DNA of 64,000 nt, from positions 1,492,001-1,556,000 of the forward strand of contig NZ_CP126093.1 in assembly GCF_030123065.1 (NCBI RefSeq), in the 5' to 3' direction. The notes beneath the pieces were generated by a model. The model ran no database searches. It was not told the DNA's origin and was given only the letters and a program-made list of their open reading frames with translations. Below are positions 26,948-36,300 of the stretch, one piece after another. Position numbers and translations under genes: made by a program. This stretch comes from Neobacillus sp. DY30. GTDB lineage: Bacteria; Bacillota; Bacilli; Bacillales; Cytobacillaceae. Numbering within the stretch: position 1 is the stretch's first letter; every line of letters starts with the position of its first letter.

Positions 26948-27679
26948 TTGTCTGATTTTGCAATAGGAAAAGAATCTACTGAATTTAAAAAGGGATTACA
27001 GGCAGGGATCAGCATTGGTATAGGGTATTTTCCAATTGCATTGACATTTGGTCTTCTAGCAAAAACATCAGGACTTTCTATTTATGAATCCGTATTAATG
27101 AGCATGATTGTATTTGCTGGAGCCTCACAGTATATTTCCTTAAGCTTAATTGCCTATGGGACAGGAATAGTTGAAATTATATTAACGACTTTCATTGTAA
27201 ACATTCGTCATTTTTTAATGTCGACTTCTTTAACAGAAAAGTGTGAAGATGACCGTCTTGGCAATAAAATGCTTTATTCATTTGGAATTACAGATGAGAC
27301 CTTTTCAGTGGCGGCAACGAGAGAAGAGACCTTGACTACTGGTTTTATGTTTGGAGTTAATTTGTTGGCATATTCAAGTTGGGTAATATTCACTGGGATT
27401 GGTCATTTGATAGGGGCAAGTCTTCCACAAACACTACAAGAAAGTATGGGCGTGGCGCTTTATGCAATGTTTATAGGTCTCCTAGTTCCGTCTCTGAAAA
27501 AGAGTGTAAAGGTGTTATTTCTAGCCTCCCTTGCGGCGATATTCAATACGATATTTACTATGGGCGGCATTATGGCTCAAGGATGGGCAATTGTTATCTC
27601 TACCATATTATCGGCTGTTATGATTGAACTGATTGAAGTTATAAAAGCAAGGCATTGGGGTGTAAAGCATGAAAAGTGA
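26948..27679 (+). CDS. AzlC family branched-chain amino acid exporter subunit
   Basis: A 243-residue AzlC-type membrane protein with about six to seven membrane segments. FKKGLQAGISIGIGYFPIALTFGLLA and NIRHFLMS are typical family blocks. With the small AzlD partner it forms a branched-chain amino acid exporter. The start is taken as TTG at 26948, preceded by GAGGGGATAAGG; the in-frame ATG at 26930 has no well-placed site. It overlaps the next gene by 11 bases. Confidence 0.85.
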   Translation: MSDFAIGKESTEFKKGLQAGISIGIGYFPIALTFGLLAKTSGLSIYESVLMSMIVFAGASQYISLSLIAYGTGIVEIILTTFIVNIRHFLMSTSLTEKCEDDRLGNKMLYSFGITDETFSVAATREETLTTGFMFGVNLLAYSSWVIFTGIGHLIGASLPQTLQESMGVALYAMFIGLLVPSLKKSVKVLFLASLAAIFNTIFTMGGIMAQGWAIVISTILSAVMIELIEVIKARHWGVKHEK

Positions 27680-27977
27680 AATTGTATGGATGATTATTGG
27701 AATGGGTATAGTTACATACATACCAAGGATGCTTCCGTTTGTATTGTTTAAAGGTAAGGAGCTGCCGTCATTTATCCAAGGTGTACTCAAAAATGTTCCA
27801 TATGCAACCCTTGGTGCATTAATATTCCCAGCGATTTTATTTCTTCAAAAAGATGATATTTGGTATGGAATTGCAGGTGCTGCCGCTGCTTTTGGTGCTG
27901 CTTTTTTAGGGGCCAATGTTATCATTGTAGTTCTAGGCTCAATTACAGTCCTCGCTCTATATTCTTATTTTCTCTAA
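27669..27977 (+). CDS. AzlD family branched-chain amino acid exporter subunit
   Basis: A 102-residue AzlD domain protein with four hydrophobic segments; TYIPRMLPFVLFKGKELP and LKNVPYATLGALIFPAIL are characteristic. It pairs with the AzlC protein; the 11-base overlap indicates translational coupling. GGGGTG precedes the ATG. Confidence 0.87.
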   Translation: MKSEIVWMIIGMGIVTYIPRMLPFVLFKGKELPSFIQGVLKNVPYATLGALIFPAILFLQKDDIWYGIAGAAAAFGAAFLGANVIIVVLGSITVLALYSYFL

Positions 27978-28000
27978 GCCGGTATTGCCCGGCTTTTTTT
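27977..28000 (+). terminator. Terminator of the azlCD pair
   Basis: AGCCGG and CCGGCT with a 6-base loop and seven T residues. The stem begins at the last base of the stop codon. Confidence 0.85.
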
Positions 28001-28065
28001 AGTTCTAAATATGAAGTTTATAACTAAACTAAGTATAGAGGTTTGTACAAAAAGGGGGACAAAAC

Positions 28066-29337
28066 ATGGTTAGAAAAATGGGAGTCTATGCAGTTTTGGC
28101 CTATGTGATATATGGGTTGTTTTTTTATTGGTACTTGTTTTATTTTGCAGACTCGAATTTACCCTTTGAATATCAAGGAACGAAAGCTGATCCAGCTACT
28201 TTTTTAAATGGCAGGGAATTAATGCTGAGTGAAGAGTATTCAAAAATAAGAAATTTGTTATTTTTCCTATCTACACCGTTTGAATGGCTTTTTTATTTTC
28301 TGATTTTATTATTTGGCCTATCAAAAGCGTTCAAATCATGGGCTGAAAATTCGTCCAAGTATAAGCTGCTCCAAACTGCTATATACCTTATTTGGCTTTC
28401 ATTTTTTGCTTTTTTGGCTACATTGCCTCTAAGCTATATCAGTTACACCTTGTCAAAAACCTATAACATTTCTACACAAACCTTTGCCTCTTGGATGAAG
28501 GAAGAATTAATCGATTTTTGGATTAATTACGGGACTTTACTGATTATTGTTCCAGTTCTATATTGGCTCATGACAAAAAGTGTTAAACGCTGGTGGCTCT
28601 ATGCTTGGTTATTGTCTATACCGTTTACCTTGTTTTTGATGTTTTTACAGCCTGTAGTCATTGCCCCGTTATATAACGATTTTTATCCTTTGAAAAATAA
28701 AGAGTTGGAAACGAAGATTTTAGCATTAGCAGATAAGGCCCAAATTCCCACTGAACATGTTTTTGAAGTGAATATGTCAAAGGAGACAAATTCCTTAAAT
28801 GCTTATGTTTCAGGGATTGGCTCCAACGCAAGGATTGTACTATGGGACACTACTCTAAACAAATTATCAGATGATCAAATTTTATTTATCATGGCTCATG
28901 AAATTTGCCATTATGTAGAAAAACATATTTATATCGGAATTGCTATATATTTATTGTTCTCGTTGTTTGGTTTGTATTTGACGTATCGAATAATGAATTG
29001 GGCGGTTGCGCGATATGGGAAAGAACTTAAAATACCTGACGTCAAAGATATTCGTTCCTTACCGCTTTTTTTCATGATCTTATCAATGCTGCTATTTGCA
29101 TCTAGTCCGTTCTCTAATCTAATTTCTCGATATCAGGAAACAAGGGCTGACAGATATGCGATTAATATGACTGAGAATCCTGAAGCTGCTATAACGTCTT
29201 TCCAGGAATTAACCCGCTCAGGTTTAAGTCAAGTTAATCCGCCTTTATTAGTAAAGATATTCCGGTACAGTCACCCCTCTATGCTCGAACGTATTTCAAT
29301 GCTAGAAGAATTTGAAATAAAACAACGTAAACAATAA
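28066..29337 (+). CDS. yhfN: M48 family membrane metalloprotease, YhfN type
   Basis: A 423-residue integral membrane zinc protease related to CAAX protease Ste24. The zinc site is HEICH in LFIMAHEICHYVEKH at about 278-292, and the third ligand Glu lies in QETRADRYAI at about 360. About six to seven membrane segments surround it. It probably degrades or processes membrane-associated peptides; no substrate is known. The position downstream of lcfB fits yhfN. Confidence 0.9.
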   Translation: MVRKMGVYAVLAYVIYGLFFYWYLFYFADSNLPFEYQGTKADPATFLNGRELMLSEEYSKIRNLLFFLSTPFEWLFYFLILLFGLSKAFKSWAENSSKYKLLQTAIYLIWLSFFAFLATLPLSYISYTLSKTYNISTQTFASWMKEELIDFWINYGTLLIIVPVLYWLMTKSVKRWWLYAWLLSIPFTLFLMFLQPVVIAPLYNDFYPLKNKELETKILALADKAQIPTEHVFEVNMSKETNSLNAYVSGIGSNARIVLWDTTLNKLSDDQILFIMAHEICHYVEKHIYIGIAIYLLFSLFGLYLTYRIMNWAVARYGKELKIPDVKDIRSLPLFFMILSMLLFASSPFSNLISRYQETRADRYAINMTENPEAAITSFQELTRSGLSQVNPPLLVKIFRYSHPSMLERISMLEEFEIKQRKQ

Positions 29338-29375
29338 AAACGGGAAAGGAGAGATTCTCCTTTCCCGTTTTTATT
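29337..29375. terminator. Bidirectional terminator yhfN/yhzC
   Basis: Perfect arms of about 14-16 bases (AAAACGGGAAAGGAG and its complement) with T runs on both strands. Confidence 0.85.
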
Positions 29376-29388
29376 ATAAAAAAGTAAC

Positions 29389-29622
29389 TTACGTTCCGAA
29401 CCGTTTGTTTATTTCAACTAATTGTTTTGATAAATGGTAAAAGTTCTGCTTATCGCGATGATCAATCGCACTGTCAATTTTCTTAAGCAGTTTTTCTCTT
29501 TCGACACTTAACTGAATTTCAGATAAAAGCATATCAATGTATAAATCTTGGACAAAATTCTCTTTCCGTTGTCGTTTCATGGCACCAATTTTCATTAATT
29601 CCGTGTATGATTTCTCATTCAT
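29389..29622 (-). CDS. yhzC: IDEAL-domain protein YhzC
   Basis: A 77-residue protein whose C-terminal half is an IDEAL domain (LLLxx-type helix followed by KIDSAIDHRDKQNFYHLS). The adjacent divergent gene is comK, as for yhzC in B. subtilis. IDEAL domains in ComK- and sporulation-linked proteins mediate protein contacts; no enzymatic motif is present. The ATG at 29622 has AGAGGTG 6 bases upstream. Confidence 0.85.
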   Translation of the reverse strand: MNEKSYTELMKIGAMKRQRKENFVQDLYIDMLLSEIQLSVEREKLLKKIDSAIDHRDKQNFYHLSKQLVEINKRFGT

Positions 29623-29772
29623 CAAAATCACCTCTGATGCTTTTTAATATTATATGGTTTTTTTTTGATAATATCAACGAATATTTATAATTTTCAGTTT
29701 TAATTTTTCGCCATAACTTTGTGAATAAATTCGCAACAATTCAGATAAATGAAAAATATATAAATTAAACAT

Positions 29773-29780
29773 GATATGAT
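29773..29780 (+). promoter_or_regulatory. Extended -10 promoter of comK
   Basis: ATGATATGAT contains TATGAT at 29775-29780 with a TG one base before it; the -35 region is poor. About 130 AT-rich bases lie upstream, as expected for a promoter bound by ComK and AT-binding repressors, but no clear AAAA-N5-TTTT box pair was found. Confidence 0.45.
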
Positions 29781-29809
29781 GGATAAAATTGTTAATGGAG
29801 TTGAAAATA

Positions 29810-30382
29810 TTGAAGCTAAAACAAATTGAAGAATATGAGGTTAATCCATTTACGATGTTCATTAAACCCATCGCGTATGGCAGTAAAATTTATTCGGAGA
29901 TTTTTGAAGTTGAGGACGAATTTTTATCCCCCTTTAAGCCGCTCGATATTATAAGAAATAGCTGCGAATACTATGGCAGTGATTATAATGGCCGCAGGCA
30001 TGGCACCAAACAGCTAGTTGGTTATGCACATAAGATTCCCATTGCAATTGATCCTACAAACCGTATTTTTTTCTTTCCTACCACATCACCAAACAGTCAA
30101 GAATGTATTTGGATTTCCCATGAACATGTTAAAGATTATAATCGGGTTAGTCCCCAAGAAACACAAATCCTTTTTAATAATAATCAGACTTATAAATTCC
30201 CTATTTCTTGCAGTTCAATCATTTCTCAACTAGAGAGAACAGCTTACCTGAGAACGAAGTTAATGCAAAGAATTGAATATAATGAAAAAAAATCTTTTTA
30301 TTTATTACAACGGCCGAAGGCGATGGAGGCATCTGAAGATTCTTATCAGTATGGAAAACAGAGAGTTAAGAATAAACTTTAA
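29810..30382 (+). CDS. comK: Competence transcription factor ComK
   Basis: ComK activates the DNA uptake and recombination genes in competent cells. The 190-residue product keeps the family blocks RRHGTKQLVGYAHKIP, FFPTTSPN and ECIWISHEHV. The start is taken at TTG 29810 because GGAG lies 9 bases upstream and relatives begin close to here; an ATG at 29795 is the alternative. The C-terminal tail (EASEDSYQYGKQRVKNKL) is shorter than or different from that of B. subtilis. Confidence 0.93.
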   Translation: MKLKQIEEYEVNPFTMFIKPIAYGSKIYSEIFEVEDEFLSPFKPLDIIRNSCEYYGSDYNGRRHGTKQLVGYAHKIPIAIDPTNRIFFFPTTSPNSQECIWISHEHVKDYNRVSPQETQILFNNNQTYKFPISCSSIISQLERTAYLRTKLMQRIEYNEKKSFYLLQRPKAMEASEDSYQYGKQRVKNKL

Positions 30383-30386
30383 CATC

Positions 30387-30752
30387 TTAACGGGACAGGT
30401 ACTGTTTTAGAAAATAGAACTCCATTAATTCTTGTACTTTATTTCGTATTCTTGGGTTAAAGTAATTATGAGCTTCTTCATACCCTTTATATAAGAACAG
30501 ATACATGGTAAAGGCATCGTCCCGTTTTGTTTCCATTACTTTCAGGTTATTCTTTTTCATATATCGTTTCACTTCAGCTAATTCCTTTTGAATACTTTTC
30601 ATGGTTTCTTCAATTAGTTCTAAATAAGGTTTTTTTAATTTAAAAGGACTGTTTTCTACAACAGTTAAATCACGATTTAAGACAATTAATACCATCGGTA
30701 AATAGATGGCTTTTTCCATTATATTTCGATCCTCTTCTGGAATTCTTGTCAT
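30387..30752 (-). CDS. yhjD: YhjD-type protein, unknown function
   Basis: A 121-residue charged, helical cytoplasmic protein. The start (MTRIPEEDRNIMEKAIYLPM) and the position in the yhjD-yhjE-sip neighbourhood match YhjD of B. subtilis, which has no known function. Its stop is 4 bases from that of comK on the other strand, so the two genes meet tail to tail without a terminator. Confidence 0.7.
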   Translation of the reverse strand: MTRIPEEDRNIMEKAIYLPMVLIVLNRDLTVVENSPFKLKKPYLELIEETMKSIQKELAEVKRYMKKNNLKVMETKRDDAFTMYLFLYKGYEEAHNYFNPRIRNKVQELMEFYFLKQYLSR

Positions 30753-30825
30753 CCCATCATCGTCCCCTTTTATAGAATGTTTTTTCAGAACACACGTTCC
30801 TATTTATCATACAAAAGTCTATTGG

Positions 30826-30858
30826 AAAACGCAATGCTTTAAAAATTGCGTTTTTTTG
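30826..30858 (+). terminator. Orphan terminator-like hairpin
   Basis: AAAACGCAAT and ATTGCGTTTT at 30826-30835 and 30845-30854 followed by TTT. No rightward gene ends nearby, since comK ends at 30382 and yhjD is leftward. Confidence 0.6.
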
Positions 30859-30985
30859 TTTGCAAAATTTGGTACTAGTATGAGAAAGTTTTTGATAGAA
30901 GGATATTTTCTCGGGGAAAATGAATTATATATAGACACAATAAAAACTTGTCCTAAAAAATATGTCATAGATGGGTGAATTCAGT

Positions 30986-31933
30986 ATGAGATACGAAAAA
31001 CACAAAAAAAGAAAAAAAAGAAAATCGGCCTCAATCGTAATGGTGCTGCTCGTACTATTTGGGGCAACTGCAGGTTATGCATATTATCAGTATAAACAAG
31101 GAGTTAATCAATCATTAGAGAAAATTAATAATCAGGAAAATAATGTTAACGAAGAAGTGTACACTTTCGAAGGTAAAAAGGACCAATATGGGGCCACCAA
31201 TATCCTCCTGTTGGGGAGTGATGCCAGAGCAGGTGAGAAAGCATCTCGAGCTGATACGATAATGATTGCGCATTATAATGAAGACCAAGGTACTTATAAG
31301 CTAACTTCTATCATGAGAGATATTTATGTAAATATCCCTGGTGAGGGTAAGCACAAAATTAATTCGGCCTTTATGCGCGGCGGTCCTGAATTAATAAGGA
31401 AAACAATCAAGGAAAACTTTGATATTGATTTACAGTATTATGCAATTGTCGACTTTGAAGGTTTTGTACAATTGATTGATGAGGCTTTTCCGAATGGCGT
31501 AGAAATTAACGTTGAGAAGAAAATGTCAGCATATGTGGAAGTTCCACTAGAACCGGGATTGCAAAGACTTAATGGGGAACAAATGCTTAGCTTTGTACGT
31601 TTTCGACATGATGCGATAGGTGACTTTGGCCGGGTTCAACGTCAGCAGCAGGCACTTCAGGCTATAAGTGATCAGCTGTCAGGTATTCAAACGATTCCCA
31701 AACTCCCTAAACTAATTGGTGTGGTCACACCCTATATCAACTCAAACATGGATACCGGAGATATATTGTTTATGGCAAAGGATTTCTTTGCAAAAGATAG
31801 AGGTGATATTCAAACCTTTAGAATACCTATTGAGAATGGATATGAAGATGCAAGAATCAAAGGGGAAGGTTCTGTTTTGGATTTAGATTTAGAGATGAAT
31901 AAGGAGGCTTTTCACCAATTTTTAACTCAATAA
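30986..31933 (+). CDS. LytR-CpsA-Psr (LCP) family cell wall ligase
   Basis: A 315-residue type II membrane protein: a very basic start (KHKKRKKRK), one membrane segment at about 14-33, then an extracellular LCP domain at about 75-250. Conserved residues are in LLGSDARAGEKASRADTIM, SIMRDIYVNIPG and the arginines of FVRFRHDAIGDFGRVQRQQ. LCP proteins move wall polymers such as teichoic acid from a lipid carrier to peptidoglycan. The ATG at 30986 is preferred because GGGTGA lies 6 bases upstream. Confidence 0.92.
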   Translation: MRYEKHKKRKKRKSASIVMVLLVLFGATAGYAYYQYKQGVNQSLEKINNQENNVNEEVYTFEGKKDQYGATNILLLGSDARAGEKASRADTIMIAHYNEDQGTYKLTSIMRDIYVNIPGEGKHKINSAFMRGGPELIRKTIKENFDIDLQYYAIVDFEGFVQLIDEAFPNGVEINVEKKMSAYVEVPLEPGLQRLNGEQMLSFVRFRHDAIGDFGRVQRQQQALQAISDQLSGIQTIPKLPKLIGVVTPYINSNMDTGDILFMAKDFFAKDRGDIQTFRIPIENGYEDARIKGEGSVLDLDLEMNKEAFHQFLTQ

Positions 31934-31977
31934 TCTAACCAATCTGCTTTCAATGCAATAAGGTAAGGAGCAATCAT

Positions 31978-32631
31978 ATGGATTTTGAAGCAATCAAGGC
32001 TTGGTTCACACTAGAAAATATAATGGACATAATTCAAGAGTATCGGTCCTTTGGACCATTACCCGGTGTAGTGCTGCCCATAATCGAAGCATTTTTACCG
32101 TTTCTGCCATTGTTTATATTTGTTATGGCTAATGCTAGTGCGTTTGGGTTGTGGATGGGATTTTTATATTCATGGATAGGCTCTTGCTTGGGGGCGCTGC
32201 TGCTTTTTTTGCTCATTAGGAAGTACGGACAAAAGCGGGTTTTTTCTTTTCTATCAAAACGCCCAAAGGTTCAAAAGCTGATGGACTGGGTAGATCGACA
32301 TGGTTTTGGCCCGCTCTTTTTGCTCTTATGTTTCCCATTTACACCATCTGTTGTGGTGAATGTTGTAGCTGCTCTTTCAAAAATTAGTACTTATCAATAC
32401 ATGCTTGCGGTAGCAATCGGTAAAATGGTGATGATTTTTACCATCAGTTTTGTTGGTTATGATCTTCATTCACTGATTACTCGTCCTTACCGAACTGCCA
32501 TCGTTTTTCTAGTTATTTTTATTCTTTGGTATGTTGGAAAAAGAATTGAAGTAAGATTGAATAAGAGCGTGGAAAATGACCATAATGAGGAGATAAATAG
32601 AGGTAAAGAGTTGAAGAAAAGGAGGAGTTAA
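31978..32631 (+). CDS. yhjE: TVP38/TMEM64 family membrane protein, YhjE type
   Basis: A 217-residue DedA-like (SNARE-associated) membrane protein with about five to six segments; GSCLGALLLFLLIRKYGQKR and FPFTPSVVVNVVAALSKI are family blocks. The wider superfamily moves or flips phospholipids or lipid carriers; the role here is unknown. It is followed by the signal peptidase gene after two bases, as yhjE-sipV in B. subtilis. Confidence 0.87.
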   Translation: MDFEAIKAWFTLENIMDIIQEYRSFGPLPGVVLPIIEAFLPFLPLFIFVMANASAFGLWMGFLYSWIGSCLGALLLFLLIRKYGQKRVFSFLSKRPKVQKLMDWVDRHGFGPLFLLLCFPFTPSVVVNVVAALSKISTYQYMLAVAIGKMVMIFTISFVGYDLHSLITRPYRTAIVFLVIFILWYVGKRIEVRLNKSVENDHNEEINRGKELKKRRS

Positions 32632-32633
32632 AA

Positions 32634-33188
32634 GTGAATATTGAATGGAAAAAAGAGGGGATTGAATGGATTAAAGCTTTTGCAATAGGTATTATCATTT
32701 TTGCTTTCATACGAACTTTTTTCTTTTCTAATTATGTGGTGGAGGGAGAGTCGATGATGCCTACCCTCCAGGATGGAAACAAATTAGTAGTCAATAAACT
32801 GGGCTACCAAATTAGTGATTTGAGCCGTTTTGATGTCATAGTGTTCCATGCAAACGAGAAAGAGGATTTTGTCAAACGAGTAATCGGGCTTCCAGGCGAT
32901 AAAATTGAGTTTAAAGATGATGAATTATATATCAATGGACAAAAGTACAGAGAACCTTTTTTATCTGTGTATAAGCAAGAAACTCCCGGTGTCAAACTGA
33001 CCGGTGATTTTAGTTTGAAGGAAATTACCGGAGAAAGTACTGTGCCTGAAGGAAAACTATTTGTACTAGGAGATAATCGCTTAGGCAGCTGGGACAGCAG
33101 ACATTTTGGATTCATCTCTGTCAGTCAGGTTGTAGGAAAAGTCGACCTCCGTTACTGGCCGCTAAATGAAGTGGATGTTCAATTCTAA
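32634..33188 (+). CDS. Type I signal peptidase (SipV/SipS type)
   Basis: A 184-residue signal peptidase I that cleaves signal peptides of secreted proteins on the outer membrane face. One N-terminal membrane segment (about 15-31) precedes the catalytic Ser in VEGESMMPT and the general base Lys in FVKRVIGLPGD; LGDNRLGSWDSRHFG is the last conserved box. Start codon is GTG with AAGGAGGAG 7-8 bases upstream. The position points to sipV, though the length is nearer SipS. Confidence 0.93.
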   Translation: MNIEWKKEGIEWIKAFAIGIIIFAFIRTFFFSNYVVEGESMMPTLQDGNKLVVNKLGYQISDLSRFDVIVFHANEKEDFVKRVIGLPGDKIEFKDDELYINGQKYREPFLSVYKQETPGVKLTGDFSLKEITGESTVPEGKLFVLGDNRLGSWDSRHFGFISVSQVVGKVDLRYWPLNEVDVQF

Positions 33189-33209
33189 TAACAATATCTT
33201 AAAAACTAG

Positions 33210-33238
33210 GAGTCCGATATTAATATCGGCTCTTTTTT
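33210..33238 (+). terminator. Terminator of the yhjE-sip operon
   Basis: CCGATATTAATATCGG inside GAG/CTC closing pairs, followed by TTTTTT. Confidence 0.85.
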
Positions 33239-33359
33239 GTTTAAAAATTACCATTACTGGTTTAAATCTGTAGCATGTGTTCCAAACGTTTGTACTCTTT
33301 TTGTGATAAAATGAGAGTATTACGTTTATAAAATGGTAATCGGAAAGCGAGGAAGAAAC

Positions 33360-36300
33360 ATGTCTTTAAGAATGGTTACCGGAAGGTCGGGAAGCGGTAA
33401 AACACAGATGTGTATGAATGAAATCGAAGACCGGCTGCTGGAAAATCCAGAGGGAGCACCGATTATTTATATTGTTCCAGAACAGATGACCTTTTCAACA
33501 GAATACCGCTTGGCGACCAATCCAAAACTCGGTGGAATGATTCGTGCCCAAGTGTACAGTTTCTCACGGTTAGCTTGGAGAATATTGCAGGAGACTGGAG
33601 GCATTAGCAGGTATCATCTAAGCAGTGTTGGAATAAGCATGCTCATTCGAAAAATTATAGATGATAAAAAGGAAGAGTTAAAATTGTTTCAGCGTGCTGC
33701 TGATAAAAATGGCTTTGTTCAGCAAGTTGAACAGATGATTACTGAATTTAAGCGGTATTGCATTACACCAGAAGAGCTAATACAAAAGTCGGAAATGAGC
33801 AGTGAAAATAGTGAAAATACTTCTAGAGTCTTGCAGGATAAAATAAATGATTTAGAGATTATATATAGACAATTTGAAGATGAGGTCTTTGGGAAGTATA
33901 TTGATTCCGAAGACTATTTTCGTTTGCTTTCTGAAAAGATTTCCCAATCAATCTACTTAAAAGAGGCAGAAATCTTCATAGATGGGTTTTCTAGTTTTAC
34001 ACCACAAGAATACTTGGTCATAAAAGAGTTAATGAGGCACTGTCAGCGAGTTACGATTACCATGACGACTGACACAACTTCCTTTGAAACTCTTCCGGAT
34101 GAATTGGACTTATTTCGATTGTCTACTGATGCCTGCTGTACTTTATATGATTTGGCAAAAGCGGAAGGCATCGAAATGGAGCCTCCAATTTTTCTGTCTG
34201 AGCAGCAGAAATGGAATCAGACTGACTTAGAACATTTAGAAAGTCATTTTGAGAGCAGACCAGCAGCCACCTATTTTGGAAAAACAGACATCCATATAGG
34301 TCAAGCGGTTAATCGCAGAGCGGAGATAGAGGGAATCGCACGAGAAATTCTTCGGTTGGTTCGGACAAAGAATTATCGTTATAAAGACATAGCACTGTTG
34401 ATAAGAAATGGCAGTGATTATCATGAAATTGTAGAGCCTGTTTTCTCGGATTATCAAATTCCATATTTCATTGACCAAAAAAGGACGATGCTCAATCACC
34501 CATTGATTGAATTGATCCGTTCAACCTTGGAAGTAATACAGTCGTTTTGGCGTTATGAACCTGTATTTAGAGTAATTAAAACTGAATTGATATACCCGCT
34601 TCAGGAAAATCCAGACCGTATGCGGGAAAAAATGGATAGACTAGAAAACTATATACTTGCTTATGGAATTAAAGGAAGTAAATGGACTGGTAAAGATAGA
34701 TGGACGTACCGCCGTTTCAAGGGCCTTGAAATCGAAGCAAATGTACAGACAGATGCTGAAAAAGAAATAGAACAGCAGCTGAATGAATTAAAGCTTATGG
34801 TAACAGCTCCTATACTACGATTATCTAGAAGGCTTAAAAAGGCAGATACGGGACGGAAACTTTGTGAAGCAATCTATTTATATTTAGAAGAATTAGATAT
34901 TCCATCAAAACTAGAAAATTGGAAAATGGATGCCGAACAAAAAGGTAATCTTGTAAAAATGCGTGAACATGATCAGGTTTGGAATGCTTGTATAGATCTC
35001 CTTGACCAATATGTGGAGATACTAGGAGATGAAGCCGTTCCATTGAAGTCGTTCTCCTCTATCTTGGAGGCAGGCTTTGAGTCGCTTTATTTTTCACTAA
35101 TACCCCCAGCACTGGATCAGGTGATTATCGGGGATTTAGAAAAATCTCGGCTGTCAGACATAAAAGTAGCCTTTATTGTTGGTGTTAATGAGGGGGTATT
35201 ACCAGCTAAAATTGCGGATGATGGGATATTATCGGATGAAGAGCGTGAAGTGTTAATAGCTGCTCATTTAGCAGTTGCCCCCAGCAGCAGAACTCGTTTA
35301 TTAGACGAAAATTTCATTGCCTATAAAGCTCTAACTACGCCTTCAGAGTCTCTTTATGTCAGCTATCCGCTTGCTAATGATGAGGGAAAAGCATTAATAG
35401 CTTCTTCATACATTAAGAGATTGAAAGATATGTTTCCAAATGTAATAGAACATTTTTATGGGACAGATCCTGCTGAGCTAACAGAAGAAGAACAGTTAAA
35501 CTTTGTTACTAATCACCAAACAACTCTTTCTTATTTGACCTCACAGCTTCAGCTAAAAAAGCGGAATTATCCTATTTCTGAGTTATGGTGGGATGTATAT
35601 AACTTTTATATCAGCGGGGAGTGGAAGCAAGCAGCAGAAAAAGTATTTTCCAGTCTCTTCTATACCAACAAGACGGTACAGATTTCAAAGGAAACAGCAG
35701 ACGAGTTGTATGGGGATACGATACAGGCAAGTGTTTCACGAATGGAATTGTATAATGGCTGTGCCTTTTCGCATTTTGCACAGCATGGGTTAAAGCTTCG
35801 TGAACGGCAAGTCTTTCGTTTGGAAGCTCCTGACATTGGTGAATTATTTCATGCTGCCTTAAAGCATATCTCTGATTTTGTAAATGAGCAAAAACTCAGC
35901 TGGGCAACTCTTACAAAAAAACAGTGTGAAGAATTATCCAAGGAGGCAGTGAATGCTTTAGCCCCTAAGCTCCAAAATGAAATTCTTTTAAGCTCAGAAC
36001 GTCACCACTATATTAAACGAAAATTAGAACAAATTATTACCCGGGCCTCTCAAGTATTAAGCGAACATGCAAAAGTAAGTGGCTTCTCACCAATTGGATT
36101 AGAATTGAGCTTCGGACGGAATGGCAAACTCCCGCCATTATCGTTTTCATTAAAAAATGGAAAACGAATGGAATTAGCTGGCCGTATCGATAGAGTTGAT
36201 CAAGCGAAGGGTGAAAATGATAGTACTTACTTACGCGTCATTGATTATAAATCGAGTGAAAAGGATGTTAATCTTAACGAGGTATACTATGGACTAGCCT

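Noticed and set aside
30706-30978. Open frame of 90 codons upstream of the LCP gene
   Set aside because: Starts inside yhjD on the other strand, crosses a terminator hairpin and has no family resemblance.
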